DNA of 64,000 bases. Origin: an uncultured Clostridia bacterium. Lineage in GTDB: Bacteria; Bacillota; Clostridia; Christensenellales; Borkfalkiaceae. The stretch is taken from positions 62,001 to 126,000 of the forward strand of contig CALVWW010000001.1 of assembly GCA_944368155.1 (NCBI GenBank), given 5' to 3'. The notes beneath the pieces were generated by a model that did no database searches, was not told the origin of the DNA, and saw only the letters and a program-made list of their open reading frames with translations. Positions 9,034 through 15,786 of this stretch are shown piece after piece. The position numbers were made by a program, and so were the translations under genes. Numbering within the stretch: the first letter of the stretch is position 1; each line of letters opens with the position of its first letter.

Positions 9034-9465
9034 ATGGAAAACTCAAAATTCAAGCAGATTTTATTCTGGGTGCTCTCTTGCACATGGGGTATCATAATGA
9101 GCCTCATAGGCGGAATCGCTGCGCTGGCGCTCATTGCGGCGGGTTATAAGCCTAAGCGCTTCCACTGCCTTATATACTTCGAAGTGGGGACTGACTGGGG
9201 CGGAGTTAACCTCGGGTGCTTCTTTATAGTAAGCAAAAATTCTTCATTACATACAAAGCAGCACGAAGCAGGGCACGGCTTGCAGAACGCAATGCTCGGC
9301 GTATTTATGCCGTTTGTTATCTGCATTCCCTCGCTTGTCAGATACTGGTACCGCAAATACCTTATAAAGAGCGATAAAAAGTTATACAGCGAGCTGCCCG
9401 CCTATGACAGCATCTGGTTCGAGGGCTGGGCAACTTCGCTTGGTGAAAAGCATTTTTACGAGTAA
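9034..9465 (+). CDS. Predicted membrane metallopeptidase-like phage protein (HExxH)
   Basis: 143 residues from the ATG at 9034, downstream of GGAGG (9018-9022); an upstream ATG at 9016 overlaps the ribosome site. One or two hydrophobic segments lie near residues 8-35, and another near 90-105 (FMPFVICIPSLVRYWY). Between them sits KQHEAGHGLQN, an HExxH zinc-binding motif. Downstream, IWFEGWATSLGE offers a possible third ligand (Glu). This pattern suggests a membrane-bound zinc peptidase, perhaps acting on host envelope proteins or in lysis; the activity is inference. Last gene of the late operon, followed by a terminator. Confidence 0.55.
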   Translation: MENSKFKQILFWVLSCTWGIIMSLIGGIAALALIAAGYKPKRFHCLIYFEVGTDWGGVNLGCFFIVSKNSSLHTKQHEAGHGLQNAMLGVFMPFVICIPSLVRYWYRKYLIKSDKKLYSELPAYDSIWFEGWATSLGEKHFYE

Positions 9466-9486
9466 TCAAAAAATATTCTGCATAAT

Positions 9487-9524
9487 AGACTTTGCGGAGA
9501 GTAGGAGCTTCCGCAAAGTCTTTA
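9487..9524 (+). terminator. Terminator-like hairpin after the phage late operon
   Basis: The arms GACTTTGCGGA and TCCGCAAAGTC form an 11-bp perfect stem with an 11-nt loop, followed by TTTA. It lies just after the stop codon at 9465, where transcription of the tail/lysis operon would end. Confidence 0.6.
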
Positions 9525-9661
9525 TCGCGGGAACGGTAAATGGAGTTCAACTCTCCGCCCGCGGCCACTGCGGCAAGTGCCGCACTTCATTCTCCTTATA
9601 TTTTTATAAATTTTGGCAAAGCGGAAAGACGTTTGACGGCTCGGATAGACGAGCGGAAAGG

Positions 9662-9693
9662 GGGAGCGACTGCTGTCGCTCCCTCCTTTTTTA
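9662..9693 (+). terminator. Strong intrinsic terminator before hicA
   Basis: GGGAGCGAC, loop TGCT and GTCGCTCCC form a 9-bp GC-rich stem followed by TCC and a T-rich tract. It separates the phage late region from the hicAB promoter. The stretch 9525-9661 holds no gene I can support. Confidence 0.85.
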
Positions 9694-9722
9694 TTTTAAC
9701 CCAAAAAACAACTAAAAAAGCG

Positions 9723-9751
9723 TTGACAAATAGGCAACTATATGTTATAAT
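9723..9751 (+). promoter_or_regulatory. Sigma-A promoter of hicAB
   Basis: TTGACA (9723-9728), 17 bp and TATAAT (9746-9751): a perfect consensus promoter about 30 bp before the hicA ATG. HicB-type antitoxins with an HTH domain usually repress their own promoter, so an operator here is likely but not resolved. Confidence 0.85.
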
Positions 9752-9780
9752 ATACTTGTAAATCAAAGGAGGACAAATCA

Positions 9781-9972
9781 ATGCCGATAACGCCTGAACA
9801 AATGGTAAAGCTACTAAAAAAGAATGGGTTCGAAAAAGTTAGTCAAAACGGCTCGCATTTAAAAATGCAAAACCCAAAGACAAAGGCGATTGCGATTATT
9901 CCAATGCATGCGAAAGATATCCCGATAGGGACGGAAAAATCGATACTTAGGCAGGCGGGGCTGAAAAAGTAA
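9781..9972 (+). CDS. hicA: HicA family mRNA interferase toxin
   Basis: 63 residues, the normal size of HicA. It is a small dsRBD-like toxin that cleaves mRNA. The catalytic His is seen in SQNGSHLKM (residues about 20-28), in the family context of KxNGSHHxxF. The ATG follows AAAGGAGG at a good distance. It sits 44 bp before the cognate antitoxin gene and behind its own consensus promoter. The pair lies at the right end of the prophage next to the attachment site, a common place for moron genes that stabilise the element. Confidence 0.9.
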   Translation: MPITPEQMVKLLKKNGFEKVSQNGSHLKMQNPKTKAIAIIPMHAKDIPIGTEKSILRQAGLKK

Positions 9973-10016
9973 GCCCCCCGCCTGCATAAAATAAAAAAGA
10001 ATGAAGGAGACGAAAA

Positions 10017-10493
10017 ATGAACAATAGAATTTATCCCGCAGTATTTCATAGAGAAGATGACGGAAGCATTTCGGTGGAATTTCCAGACCTCCCCGGATGT
10101 GTTACCTGTGGAGCTTCTTTGGAAGAAGCTTTCAGAATGGCGAAGGACGCACTCACATTATGGCTTGATGGTGCTGAAGCTCCAGAAGCAACCAAACTTG
10201 AAAATGTGAAGGTTGGAAATGGCGATAGGGCAATGTTGGTAGAAGCGGGCGACGGTGAAGATATAGTCTATTTTAAAAACAACGAGGTGCTGAGAATGAT
10301 CGAGGACGGGCTGGTAAAGAAAGGCTATACAAAGTATCAAGTCGCTCAAATCCTTGGCGTAGACCGCGCCTATATTTCGCGCATTGCAAAGGGGGAGAGG
10401 GTTCCCTCCGTAGATATGGCAAAGAGAATCGGTGTACTCCTTGATTTTGACTGGCGCATATTTTATGAGAACAGTGCAGGTGGTGTTCTGTAA
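10017..10493 (+). CDS. hicB: HicB family antitoxin with C-terminal HTH
   Basis: 158 residues. Residues 1-55 form the HicB fold that blocks HicA (YPAVFHREDDGSISVEFPDLPG, then CGASLEEAFRMAKDAL). Residues about 100-155 form an XRE-like helix-turn-helix (KKGYTKYQVAQILGVDRAYISRIAKGE; quoted in parts) for DNA binding, so this is a long HicB that should bind the hicAB promoter. The ATG follows GGAGACG. Start and length agree with the family. Confidence 0.9.
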   Translation: MNNRIYPAVFHREDDGSISVEFPDLPGCVTCGASLEEAFRMAKDALTLWLDGAEAPEATKLENVKVGNGDRAMLVEAGDGEDIVYFKNNEVLRMIEDGLVKKGYTKYQVAQILGVDRAYISRIAKGERVPSVDMAKRIGVLLDFDWRIFYENSAGGVL

Positions 10494-10565
10494 CCATCTT
10501 AAACTCAGTACCAGCGTAAGAGCGTAGGTGGTTTACAAGGTGAATTTACTAAAAATAAGGAAAAG

Positions 10566-10585
10566 GCGGCCGCTTGTGCGGCCGC
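10566..10585. other. Perfect GC-rich palindromic hairpin
   Basis: GCGGCCGC, loop TTGT and GCGGCCGC make an 8-bp all-GC stem. No T-run follows, so it is a poor intrinsic terminator; it lies between hicB and the attachment site. Confidence 0.6.
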
Positions 10586-10613
10586 TGAGAGCGTTATCGA
10601 CTAAAGATTATTT

Positions 10614-10635
10614 TTGGGGAGTAATTGGGGAGTAA
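10614..10635 (+). repeat. Tandem 11-bp direct repeat near the attachment site
   Basis: Two adjacent exact copies of TTGGGGAGTAA (10614-10624 and 10625-10635), about 100 bp inside the probable prophage end. Tandem short repeats at this position are typical arm-type binding sites for a tyrosine integrase. The integrase itself is not in this window and would lie at the other prophage end. Confidence 0.6.
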
Positions 10636-10731
10636 AAATTTTTCACCCAAAATTGAGTTAATTTTGATATATTTTTGGCCAAAATCGCGCAAAATATCTC
10701 GCTTTTTAGCTGTCAAAATTCTCTCATTCTC

Positions 10732-10756
10732 GGTTCAAATCCTCTTCTCCGCGCCA
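10732..10756 (+). other. Prophage attachment site: 3' end of a tRNA gene (probably tRNA-Ser)
   Basis: The 25 bases contain a T-loop (GGTTCAAATCC), the 3' T-stem strand CCTCT, an acceptor strand TCTCCGC, a discriminator G and CCA. The upstream side (TTCTCGG) cannot complete the T stem, so this is not a whole tRNA; it is a duplicated 3' end as left by phage integration into a tRNA gene. The acceptor would pair with GCGGAGA, and the G discriminator fits serine tRNAs. The complete gene should lie at the other prophage end. Confidence 0.65.
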
Positions 10757-10757
10757 G

Positions 10758-10796
10758 AAGATGTCAGACAATTTATATTGTCTGACATCTTTTTTA
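10758..10796 (+). terminator. Terminator directly after the tRNA fragment
   Basis: A perfect stem of 14-15 bp (arm AGATGTCAGACAAT, loop TTAT) is followed by a T-run. It begins two bases after CCA, so it is probably the original terminator of the tRNA gene into which the phage inserted. Confidence 0.9.
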
Positions 10797-10891
10797 AAAT
10801 TGTGTTGTAATGTAGGAGGATTGGAGGGGACTCGAATGGGAGTGAGCGGTTTGTGCGTGTATTATGAATAGCGATTTAACTTACGCAAATC

Positions 10892-10917
10892 AAACAGCGG
10901 ACGACATCCGCTGTTTT
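10892..10917. other. Hairpin between the two attachment-like sites
   Basis: AACAGCGGA, loop CGACA and TCCGCTGTT form a 9-bp perfect stem followed only by TT. It may be a weak terminator. The surrounding stretch 10800-10940 has no gene I can support. Confidence 0.5.
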
Positions 10918-10943
10918 CCATGGCGCTCCTCCAAATGAAGAAA

Positions 10944-10957
10944 TCTTCTCCGCGCCA
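10944..10957 (+). repeat. Second copy of the tRNA acceptor end (degenerate att remnant)
   Basis: TCTTCTCCGCGCCA repeats exactly the last 14 bases of the 10732-10756 fragment, but the T-loop upstream is lost (CCAAATGAAGAAA). Like the first copy it is followed by a terminator hairpin. It may mark an older or second integration at the same tRNA end. Confidence 0.55.
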
Positions 10958-10966
10958 AACGAGTAT

Positions 10967-11016
10967 AATCCGAACCTCAAACCGATTTTAGTCGGCGGAG
11001 CGTTCGGATTTTTTTA
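10967..11016 (+). terminator. Terminator after the second tRNA-end copy
   Basis: AATCCGAAC (10967-10975) pairs with GTTCGGATT (11002-11010) and is followed by a T-run; a smaller CCGA/TCGG hairpin lies inside the loop. The region 11017-11200 is AT-rich with no other feature seen. Confidence 0.75.
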
Positions 11017-11200
11017 TATTTGGGAGCGTAAAGCAATTCTTCGTTAGTTATATTGTTCGCTGCTGCATTTTACTACAAGATTCTTTTCTATAAAATTGTC
11101 GTATTGATTTTTGTCTTATCGGGTGATATACTTAATCTGATTAAACTCACTAAAAAACGTCATCAGGTGAAGAAATTTTAAAATTATTTGGGGTAATACT

Positions 11201-11947
11201 TTGATGAATATTGAGAAATTAATTAATACCTTTGAAACGCTTGCTTATAATGTCTTTGCTGAAGATGATTTTAACAAAAAAAATGAAATTGAAGAAAAAA
11301 TAGAGTTATTGGTCGATAAGGTTTATGCGCAAGGGCTTGAACAATCTTTTTACAATAAACTTTTTAATAGCCCTAAATTGTTTGCTCGTATTGAGATTGC
11401 GCTTATAAGCAGTTGCCGCAATTATGATTTGTATAGCTCGTTAGAGATTTTAGAAAAGACAAAAAAAGAAGCCCACAGCCTGAAGTTTTTCGACGATGAT
11501 AGAAAGAACAAGAAATGGCAAAACTATTTTTCAAAATTTACCGATGTAAAGTTAAAAGAGAAAATAGCTTTTTTTGAAGAACTGAATGACGAGTTTCTGT
11601 TCAAAAAATATTATGAGTGTATATCTCTTTATGGGCAATATTACAATGGATATCTATTATCAAAAAAACTGGTTATGCAGGAGACAAAAGGAAAGATTGT
11701 ACTGTTGTTGAATTGCGTTAACGATGCGGAAAAACTAAACCTATTTTTTGTTCTTTTATTTAAAAAGGCTGAGCAGAATAAAAGCTTAATTAATTATATC
11801 TTAACAAATTATTTTTCTTGGGTAATGAAACTTAATCCGGAAGTAGCAATCAATAATTTGCGTAATATAGTGCAAGAACACTCAAGCAAACTCAATCCTA
11901 AAATTCTAATGTTTGTAAAGGACAAACTCAACGAAATGGTTACATAG
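11201..11947 (+). CDS. Hypothetical soluble protein next to the prophage att site
   Basis: 248 residues, Lys/Phe/Asn-rich and strongly AT-rich compared with its neighbours, which suggests horizontal acquisition. It is predicted to be mainly alpha-helical (KKNEIEEKIELLVDKVYAQG, NYFSKFTDVKLKEKIAFFEE), with no signal peptide, membrane segment or recognisable catalytic motif. It stands alone, between the att-like sites and a gene of the host type. A GGGG site precedes the ATG only weakly (TTGGGGTAATACTTTG). It could be a cargo gene left by a mobile element; no function can be given. Confidence 0.6.
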   Translation: MMNIEKLINTFETLAYNVFAEDDFNKKNEIEEKIELLVDKVYAQGLEQSFYNKLFNSPKLFARIEIALISSCRNYDLYSSLEILEKTKKEAHSLKFFDDDRKNKKWQNYFSKFTDVKLKEKIAFFEELNDEFLFKKYYECISLYGQYYNGYLLSKKLVMQETKGKIVLLLNCVNDAEKLNLFFVLLFKKAEQNKSLINYILTNYFSWVMKLNPEVAINNLRNIVQEHSSKLNPKILMFVKDKLNEMVT

Positions 11948-12265
11948 TTTTACTATGGATTGAGGCAGGCTGTATATCACTTAAAATACATGAGTTGCGG
12001 CGGTGGAGTGTAGGAGATAATTGTACATAAATTTATATAGAGCTAAATTGACTTATGAAACATAATCGTTAACCGTAAATATTAAATTTTAGTCTTGTTT
12101 TTATTGTTATTATGTGATATAATGCAATAAAGAATAAAGGTATATTAAAAGTGTGGCAAAATTTGCCGCCGTTGTGCAGACTAAAGGCGTCGATCAATTA
12201 ATCAATGTGCCTTTTGTGTTTTAACTATCAAGAATTTCGCAATATTAAGCTTATATCGCGGTTTT
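11948..12265. other. Intergenic stretch without a supported gene
   Basis: This 318-bp AT-rich region holds no convincing ORF or RNA gene. A TATAAT-like element occurs near 12117-12122 (GTGATATAATGC). It ends at the first copy of the 24-bp palindromic element. Confidence 0.4.
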
Positions 12266-12289
12266 ACATAGTACTATGTATGACATAAT
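12266..12289 (+). repeat. 24-bp interspersed palindromic element, copy A
   Basis: ACATAGTACTATGT (a perfect 14-bp palindrome), three bases, then ACATAAT. The same architecture and orientation recur at 15694, 23274, 41411 and 53543. Here it overlaps the first possible ATG of the following membrane protein gene. Confidence 0.7.
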
Positions 12290-12992
12290 ATTTAAATCTA
12301 TAGGTTATCGCATGAGAAGGTTGGTTGCGCCAAAACTTTATACGCCGAAAGCGGTCGCTTTGCGGCAGATAGTTACAGATATTCTGTTCTATGGCCTGCT
12401 TGCCGCGCATTGCATTATTGCCGTGCATAATGCGGTGCGCGGAAATGCGGTCAATGCTTCGCAGATTGTGCTTCTGAGTTTAATAGCCGTTATTTTTGTT
12501 TCCGACGCATTCATATTCAATATAGTTGACAAATCGGGAGCAAGAGTTTGCTACGGGCGCGGCATGGGGCTGTTTTTTGCTAAACCTATAGCTTTTTGGG
12601 GGTATATGGCAGTAAGTGCTTACTTCATACACTCCGGTAGTTTTGCCGTATTTGTTGCATGCATAAGTGCCTTTTCTGCCATTGCTGTAGTTATCAGCGC
12701 GCTTTGTTTGTCTTTTTACTTTAAGGGTGTACGAAAAGTTTATGTTGATTATCTAGGGGAAAGACTTGTCGATTTGCATGACCCTGTTTATATTCTCGAG
12801 CGTTTGATTGTAAGCGCCGTATGCGTTGCCTGTTTTTCAGCTTTGGGCTTGGCTACGGCCATGCTCTTTGAAAGTGCAACGACAAGCATAATTGTTTTTA
12901 CCTTTGCCGCATTGGCAATACTTGCACTCGCTGTCGAACTTACTGAATTTATATTTGAGCTGAAGAGGCGCGGTGCGCGTGAAGATGATTAA
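12276..12992 (+). CDS. Multi-pass membrane protein, unknown function
   Basis: 238 residues with about six hydrophobic segments (for example ILFYGLLAAHCIIAVHNAV, IVLLSLIAVIFVSDAFIFNIV, FFAKPIAFWGYMAVSAYFI and IIVFTFAALAILALAVELTEFIF, in part). No family recognised. Neither the ATG at 12276, which lies inside a palindromic repeat, nor the ATG at 12312 (MRRLVAP) has a strong ribosome site; 12312 avoids the repeat and may be the real start. The end overlaps the next membrane protein gene by 8 bp, so the two probably form an operon and may work together. Confidence 0.65.
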   Translation: MYDIIFKSIGYRMRRLVAPKLYTPKAVALRQIVTDILFYGLLAAHCIIAVHNAVRGNAVNASQIVLLSLIAVIFVSDAFIFNIVDKSGARVCYGRGMGLFFAKPIAFWGYMAVSAYFIHSGSFAVFVACISAFSAIAVVISALCLSFYFKGVRKVYVDYLGERLVDLHDPVYILERLIVSAVCVACFSALGLATAMLFESATTSIIVFTFAALAILALAVELTEFIFELKRRGAREDD

Positions 12993-13410
12993 ATTTGATA
13001 CGTCGGAAAAACGGCGCGCATTCCGCGCATTCATATGGTTTGCGCTCTATTACGGGTTGGAAATTTTTATAGCCGCCTATCTTGCGCAGTTTGAAGAGAT
13101 TACGGGCGTAAACGCCGTACTTGTGTTCGTGCCGCTCATCATTCTTGCCATCTCCACCGAGAGTATGTCGAAGAAAATGGATGGCGAGCGCATTAATCTT
13201 CGACCGTGGGCAAATGTTGATTTCTGCGCAAAGGCGCTTGCGTTTATCTTTGCTCAGATGATATTCCGCTTCCCGCAGAACGGAGCACTCGTAATTGTCA
13301 TGTGGGTACTTGTAGCTCTGTGCGTTGTGTGTTCGCTTACAACGGAGATTGTCGCTATAATAAAGGCCAACAAACACAAAGATTCTGTTGCTCCTATGTT
13401 GAAAGATTGA
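12985..13410 (+). CDS. Small membrane protein, unknown function
   Basis: About 141 residues from the ATG at 12985 (MIKFDTSEKRRAFRAF), which overlaps the preceding stop; a GTG at 12973 is an alternative. Four hydrophobic segments are visible: IWFALYYGLEIFIAAYL, AVLVFVPLIILAIST, ALAFIFAQMIFRF and LVIVMWVLVALCVVCSL. No signature motif is recognised. It is coupled to the upstream membrane protein. Confidence 0.6.
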   Translation: MIKFDTSEKRRAFRAFIWFALYYGLEIFIAAYLAQFEEITGVNAVLVFVPLIILAISTESMSKKMDGERINLRPWANVDFCAKALAFIFAQMIFRFPQNGALVIVMWVLVALCVVCSLTTEIVAIIKANKHKDSVAPMLKD

Positions 13411-13572
13411 TATTTGTAAATTTTATTCTGCCGTCCGCGTATTTGACTTGTAGCTGCGGACGGTGTTATAATTTTGTGCGGCGGGCAAATTATTTAACAG
13501 ATATATTGATTGAAATAATGGGGAGAATATGTCATCAGCACAAACCGGCTCACGCCCGAACAGCGCAAGATT

Positions 13573-14433
13573 TTGTTGCGTTTTTGCATTACGGTGGGCA
13601 CGCGCGTCGTGCTGCACACCATGTGGCAAAAAGAGAAACTTGAAAATCTTGCCCTTTCCGCGAAGCTCAGGGCCTTCCGCGACGGCCTTTCTCCGCAGCT
13701 GCAATACCCCGATAAAGACGACTTCAAAGATCCGCGAATAATACGCTTTACATACGAGACGTGTGACTTTGAGCCCGACGATAAAACGCGGGAATTTATT
13801 CTATCTCACGCCGACTTCAACGACTATGCAAACGTGTTCGGCGGTATAGATTTCGGCGAACTCTACTACCAGGACCCCGAAATCTGGTACAGCAAGACAA
13901 AGATTTTAGACAGCGTAACCCACGAATACTATATGGCCGTTTACTTCACCGACGAGCTCAAGGAAAAGTTTATTGCGTTCGAAGGGGAAACCCTGCGCAA
14001 CCGTGAAATTCTTAATACGCTTGAGCGCAGCTATGCGCCCGAGCTTGCGGGGCTTACGGCGGTAGTGGAGCTTAAGGACAATGTTCTCACTGTCACCACC
14101 TCCGATGCGCAGATAAAATTTACGGCGACGAAGGATAACTATGACATTTTATTCAACACAGAGGACCTTGGCGGGAAGCTCGCTATTGTTACGGAGAACG
14201 GCGTGACGTTCGGCAAATATGTGGACCAAAATGCCATGGACTTTGTGAGCGGGAAGAGATATCATATTCTCTCGTCCACTTATCTTTGCGACGTGCAGGG
14301 TGAGACGCGTATAAAGAGCAATGACGGCTTCTCGGAATTTTTTATCAGTCTTAAATCTTCCGACGGCAGGTTCTGCGACATAACGATAGAGTCGGACAAA
14401 ATATTTGTAGATAAAAAATCTTTAAAGAGGTGA
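13573..14433 (+). CDS. Hypothetical protein with a disturbed 5' end
   Basis: At least 286 residues from the TTG at 13573, but the frame reads protein-like further upstream (ISTNRLTPEQRKILLRFCI) to a stop at 13516-13518, with no ATG, GTG or TTG in that part. A well-placed GGGAGA plus ATG at 13529 is one frame off. This fits a single-base deletion or a sequence error just after the start codon. The protein is soluble, rich in acidic residues and beta strands in its C-terminal half (KFTATKDNYDILFNTEDLGG in part); no family recognised. It ends 12 bp before the aminopeptidase gene, and both may be in one operon. Confidence 0.6.
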   Translation: MLRFCITVGTRVVLHTMWQKEKLENLALSAKLRAFRDGLSPQLQYPDKDDFKDPRIIRFTYETCDFEPDDKTREFILSHADFNDYANVFGGIDFGELYYQDPEIWYSKTKILDSVTHEYYMAVYFTDELKEKFIAFEGETLRNREILNTLERSYAPELAGLTAVVELKDNVLTVTTSDAQIKFTATKDNYDILFNTEDLGGKLAIVTENGVTFGKYVDQNAMDFVSGKRYHILSSTYLCDVQGETRIKSNDGFSEFFISLKSSDGRFCDITIESDKIFVDKKSLKR

Positions 14434-14445
14434 AAAACAATTTTT

Positions 14446-15672
14446 ATGGACAAGAAAAGACTTGAAAAATATGCCGAACTTATTGTGAAAAGCGGCATGA
14501 ATGTACAGAATGGGCAGGAGGTGCTTGTGCAGTGCGGGCTTGACCAGCCGGAGTTTGTGGAGATGGTGGTGGAGAAATGTTATCAGGCCGGCGCCGAGCG
14601 CGTGACGGTAGAGTGGAGCCATATGCCGGTAACTAAGCTTCATTACATTTACCGCAGTGAAGAATCTCTATCTGATTTCAATGCGGCTGACGAGGCTAAA
14701 ATTAAGCGCAGAGCCGAAGTATTGCCCTGCCTTATATGGCTTGATTCAGACGACCCTGACGGACTCAACGGCACAGACCATGAAAAGATAGCTAAGGCGC
14801 GCATGGCTAAGTATCCCAAACAGAAGCCATATATTGACGCCATGGAAAATAAGTATCAGTGGTGTATTGCCGCCGTCCCCGGCAAAGAATGGGCAAAAAA
14901 AGTTTTTCCCGACCTTTCTGTAGATGAGGCTGTTGAAAAGCTTTGGGAAAGCATACTCGACGCTTCGCGCGTTGACGAAGACCCTGTGTCTTCATGGGAT
15001 AAGCATAACAGGACGCTTAAGGAGAGATGTGCTTTCCTTAATTCGTGCAGATTCGATTATCTCGAATATAAGAGTTCAAATGGCACCGACTTCAAAGTTG
15101 GGCTCAATGAGAAGGGGCTATTCCTCGGGGGAGCCGAGCAGAATCTTAACAACAGTATATGGTATAATCCCAATATTCCAAGCGAAGAGGTGTTTACTTC
15201 GCCTTTGCGCGGCAAAGCAGAAGGCAAAGTTGTTGCGACAAAACCGCTTTCCTATCAGGGCAAGCTTATTGAGAACTTCTGGGTGGAATTTAAAGACGGC
15301 AAAGTTATAAATACCGGCGCTGAAAAGAACGGTGACCTTTTAGAGCAGATGGTGAAAATGGACGAGGGGGCGAGCTACCTCGGCGAGTGCGCGCTCATAG
15401 CCTATGATTCGCCGATAAACAATACTGGTATTTTATTCTACAATACGCTTTTTGATGAAAATGCTTCCTGTCACCTCGCATTGGGCAGAGGCTTTACAAA
15501 CTGCCTCGAAGGATATGAAAATTATACTTTTGAGCAGTGCAAAGAGATGGGGGTAAACGATTCCATGATACACGTTGACTTTATGATAGGCAGCAAGGAC
15601 ATGTCTATAGTTGGCGTGATGAAGGATGGTAAACGCGTGCAGATATTCAAAAACGGTAATTGGGTAATTTGA
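14446..15672 (+). CDS. M29 family aminopeptidase (AmpS/PepS-like)
   Basis: 408 residues, the normal length for thermophilic-type M29 aminopeptidases, which remove N-terminal amino acids in the cytoplasm with two metal ions. Typical parts are the N-terminal LEKYAELIVKSGMNVQNGQ, the metal/active-site region around residues 246-252 (SEEVFTSP), LGECALIA near 313, CHLALGRGF near 343 and IHVDFMIGS near 375, which together supply the Glu, His and Asp ligands. A GAGGTG site lies upstream at a long distance (about 13 nt). No truncation. Confidence 0.9.
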   Translation: MDKKRLEKYAELIVKSGMNVQNGQEVLVQCGLDQPEFVEMVVEKCYQAGAERVTVEWSHMPVTKLHYIYRSEESLSDFNAADEAKIKRRAEVLPCLIWLDSDDPDGLNGTDHEKIAKARMAKYPKQKPYIDAMENKYQWCIAAVPGKEWAKKVFPDLSVDEAVEKLWESILDASRVDEDPVSSWDKHNRTLKERCAFLNSCRFDYLEYKSSNGTDFKVGLNEKGLFLGGAEQNLNNSIWYNPNIPSEEVFTSPLRGKAEGKVVATKPLSYQGKLIENFWVEFKDGKVINTGAEKNGDLLEQMVKMDEGASYLGECALIAYDSPINNTGILFYNTLFDENASCHLALGRGFTNCLEGYENYTFEQCKEMGVNDSMIHVDFMIGSKDMSIVGVMKDGKRVQIFKNGNWVI

Positions 15673-15693
15673 ATTTACGTTTTTTGCCATTTT

Positions 15694-15717
15694 ACGTAGT
15701 ATTATGTCATACATAAT
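15694..15717 (+). repeat. 24-bp interspersed palindromic element, copy B
   Basis: ACGTAGTATTATGT, CAT, then ACATAAT; the inner ATTATGT and ACATAAT also form a 7-bp inverted repeat. It lies between the convergent aminopeptidase and methyltransferase genes, before a GC-rich hairpin (GCCGCCGCGAAATTTTCGCGGCGGC, 15743-15767) that probably terminates both. Confidence 0.7.
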
Positions 15718-15742
15718 GCTGTATTTTATTTCAGAAAGGCTC

Positions 15743-15767
15743 GCCGCCGCGAAATTTTCGCGGCGGC
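15743..15767. terminator. Hairpin between convergent genes
   Basis: GCCGCCGCGAA and TTCGCGGCGGC form an 11-bp stem with a 3-nt centre between the two convergent stop codons. The T-run is weak, but position and strength suggest a bidirectional stop. Confidence 0.55.
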
Positions 15768-15786
15768 GGGCTGAATTTATAGCGAA

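Noticed and set aside
10625-10810. 61-residue frame across the attachment site
   Set aside because: It spans the tRNA 3' end and its terminator, so it cannot be a stable gene.
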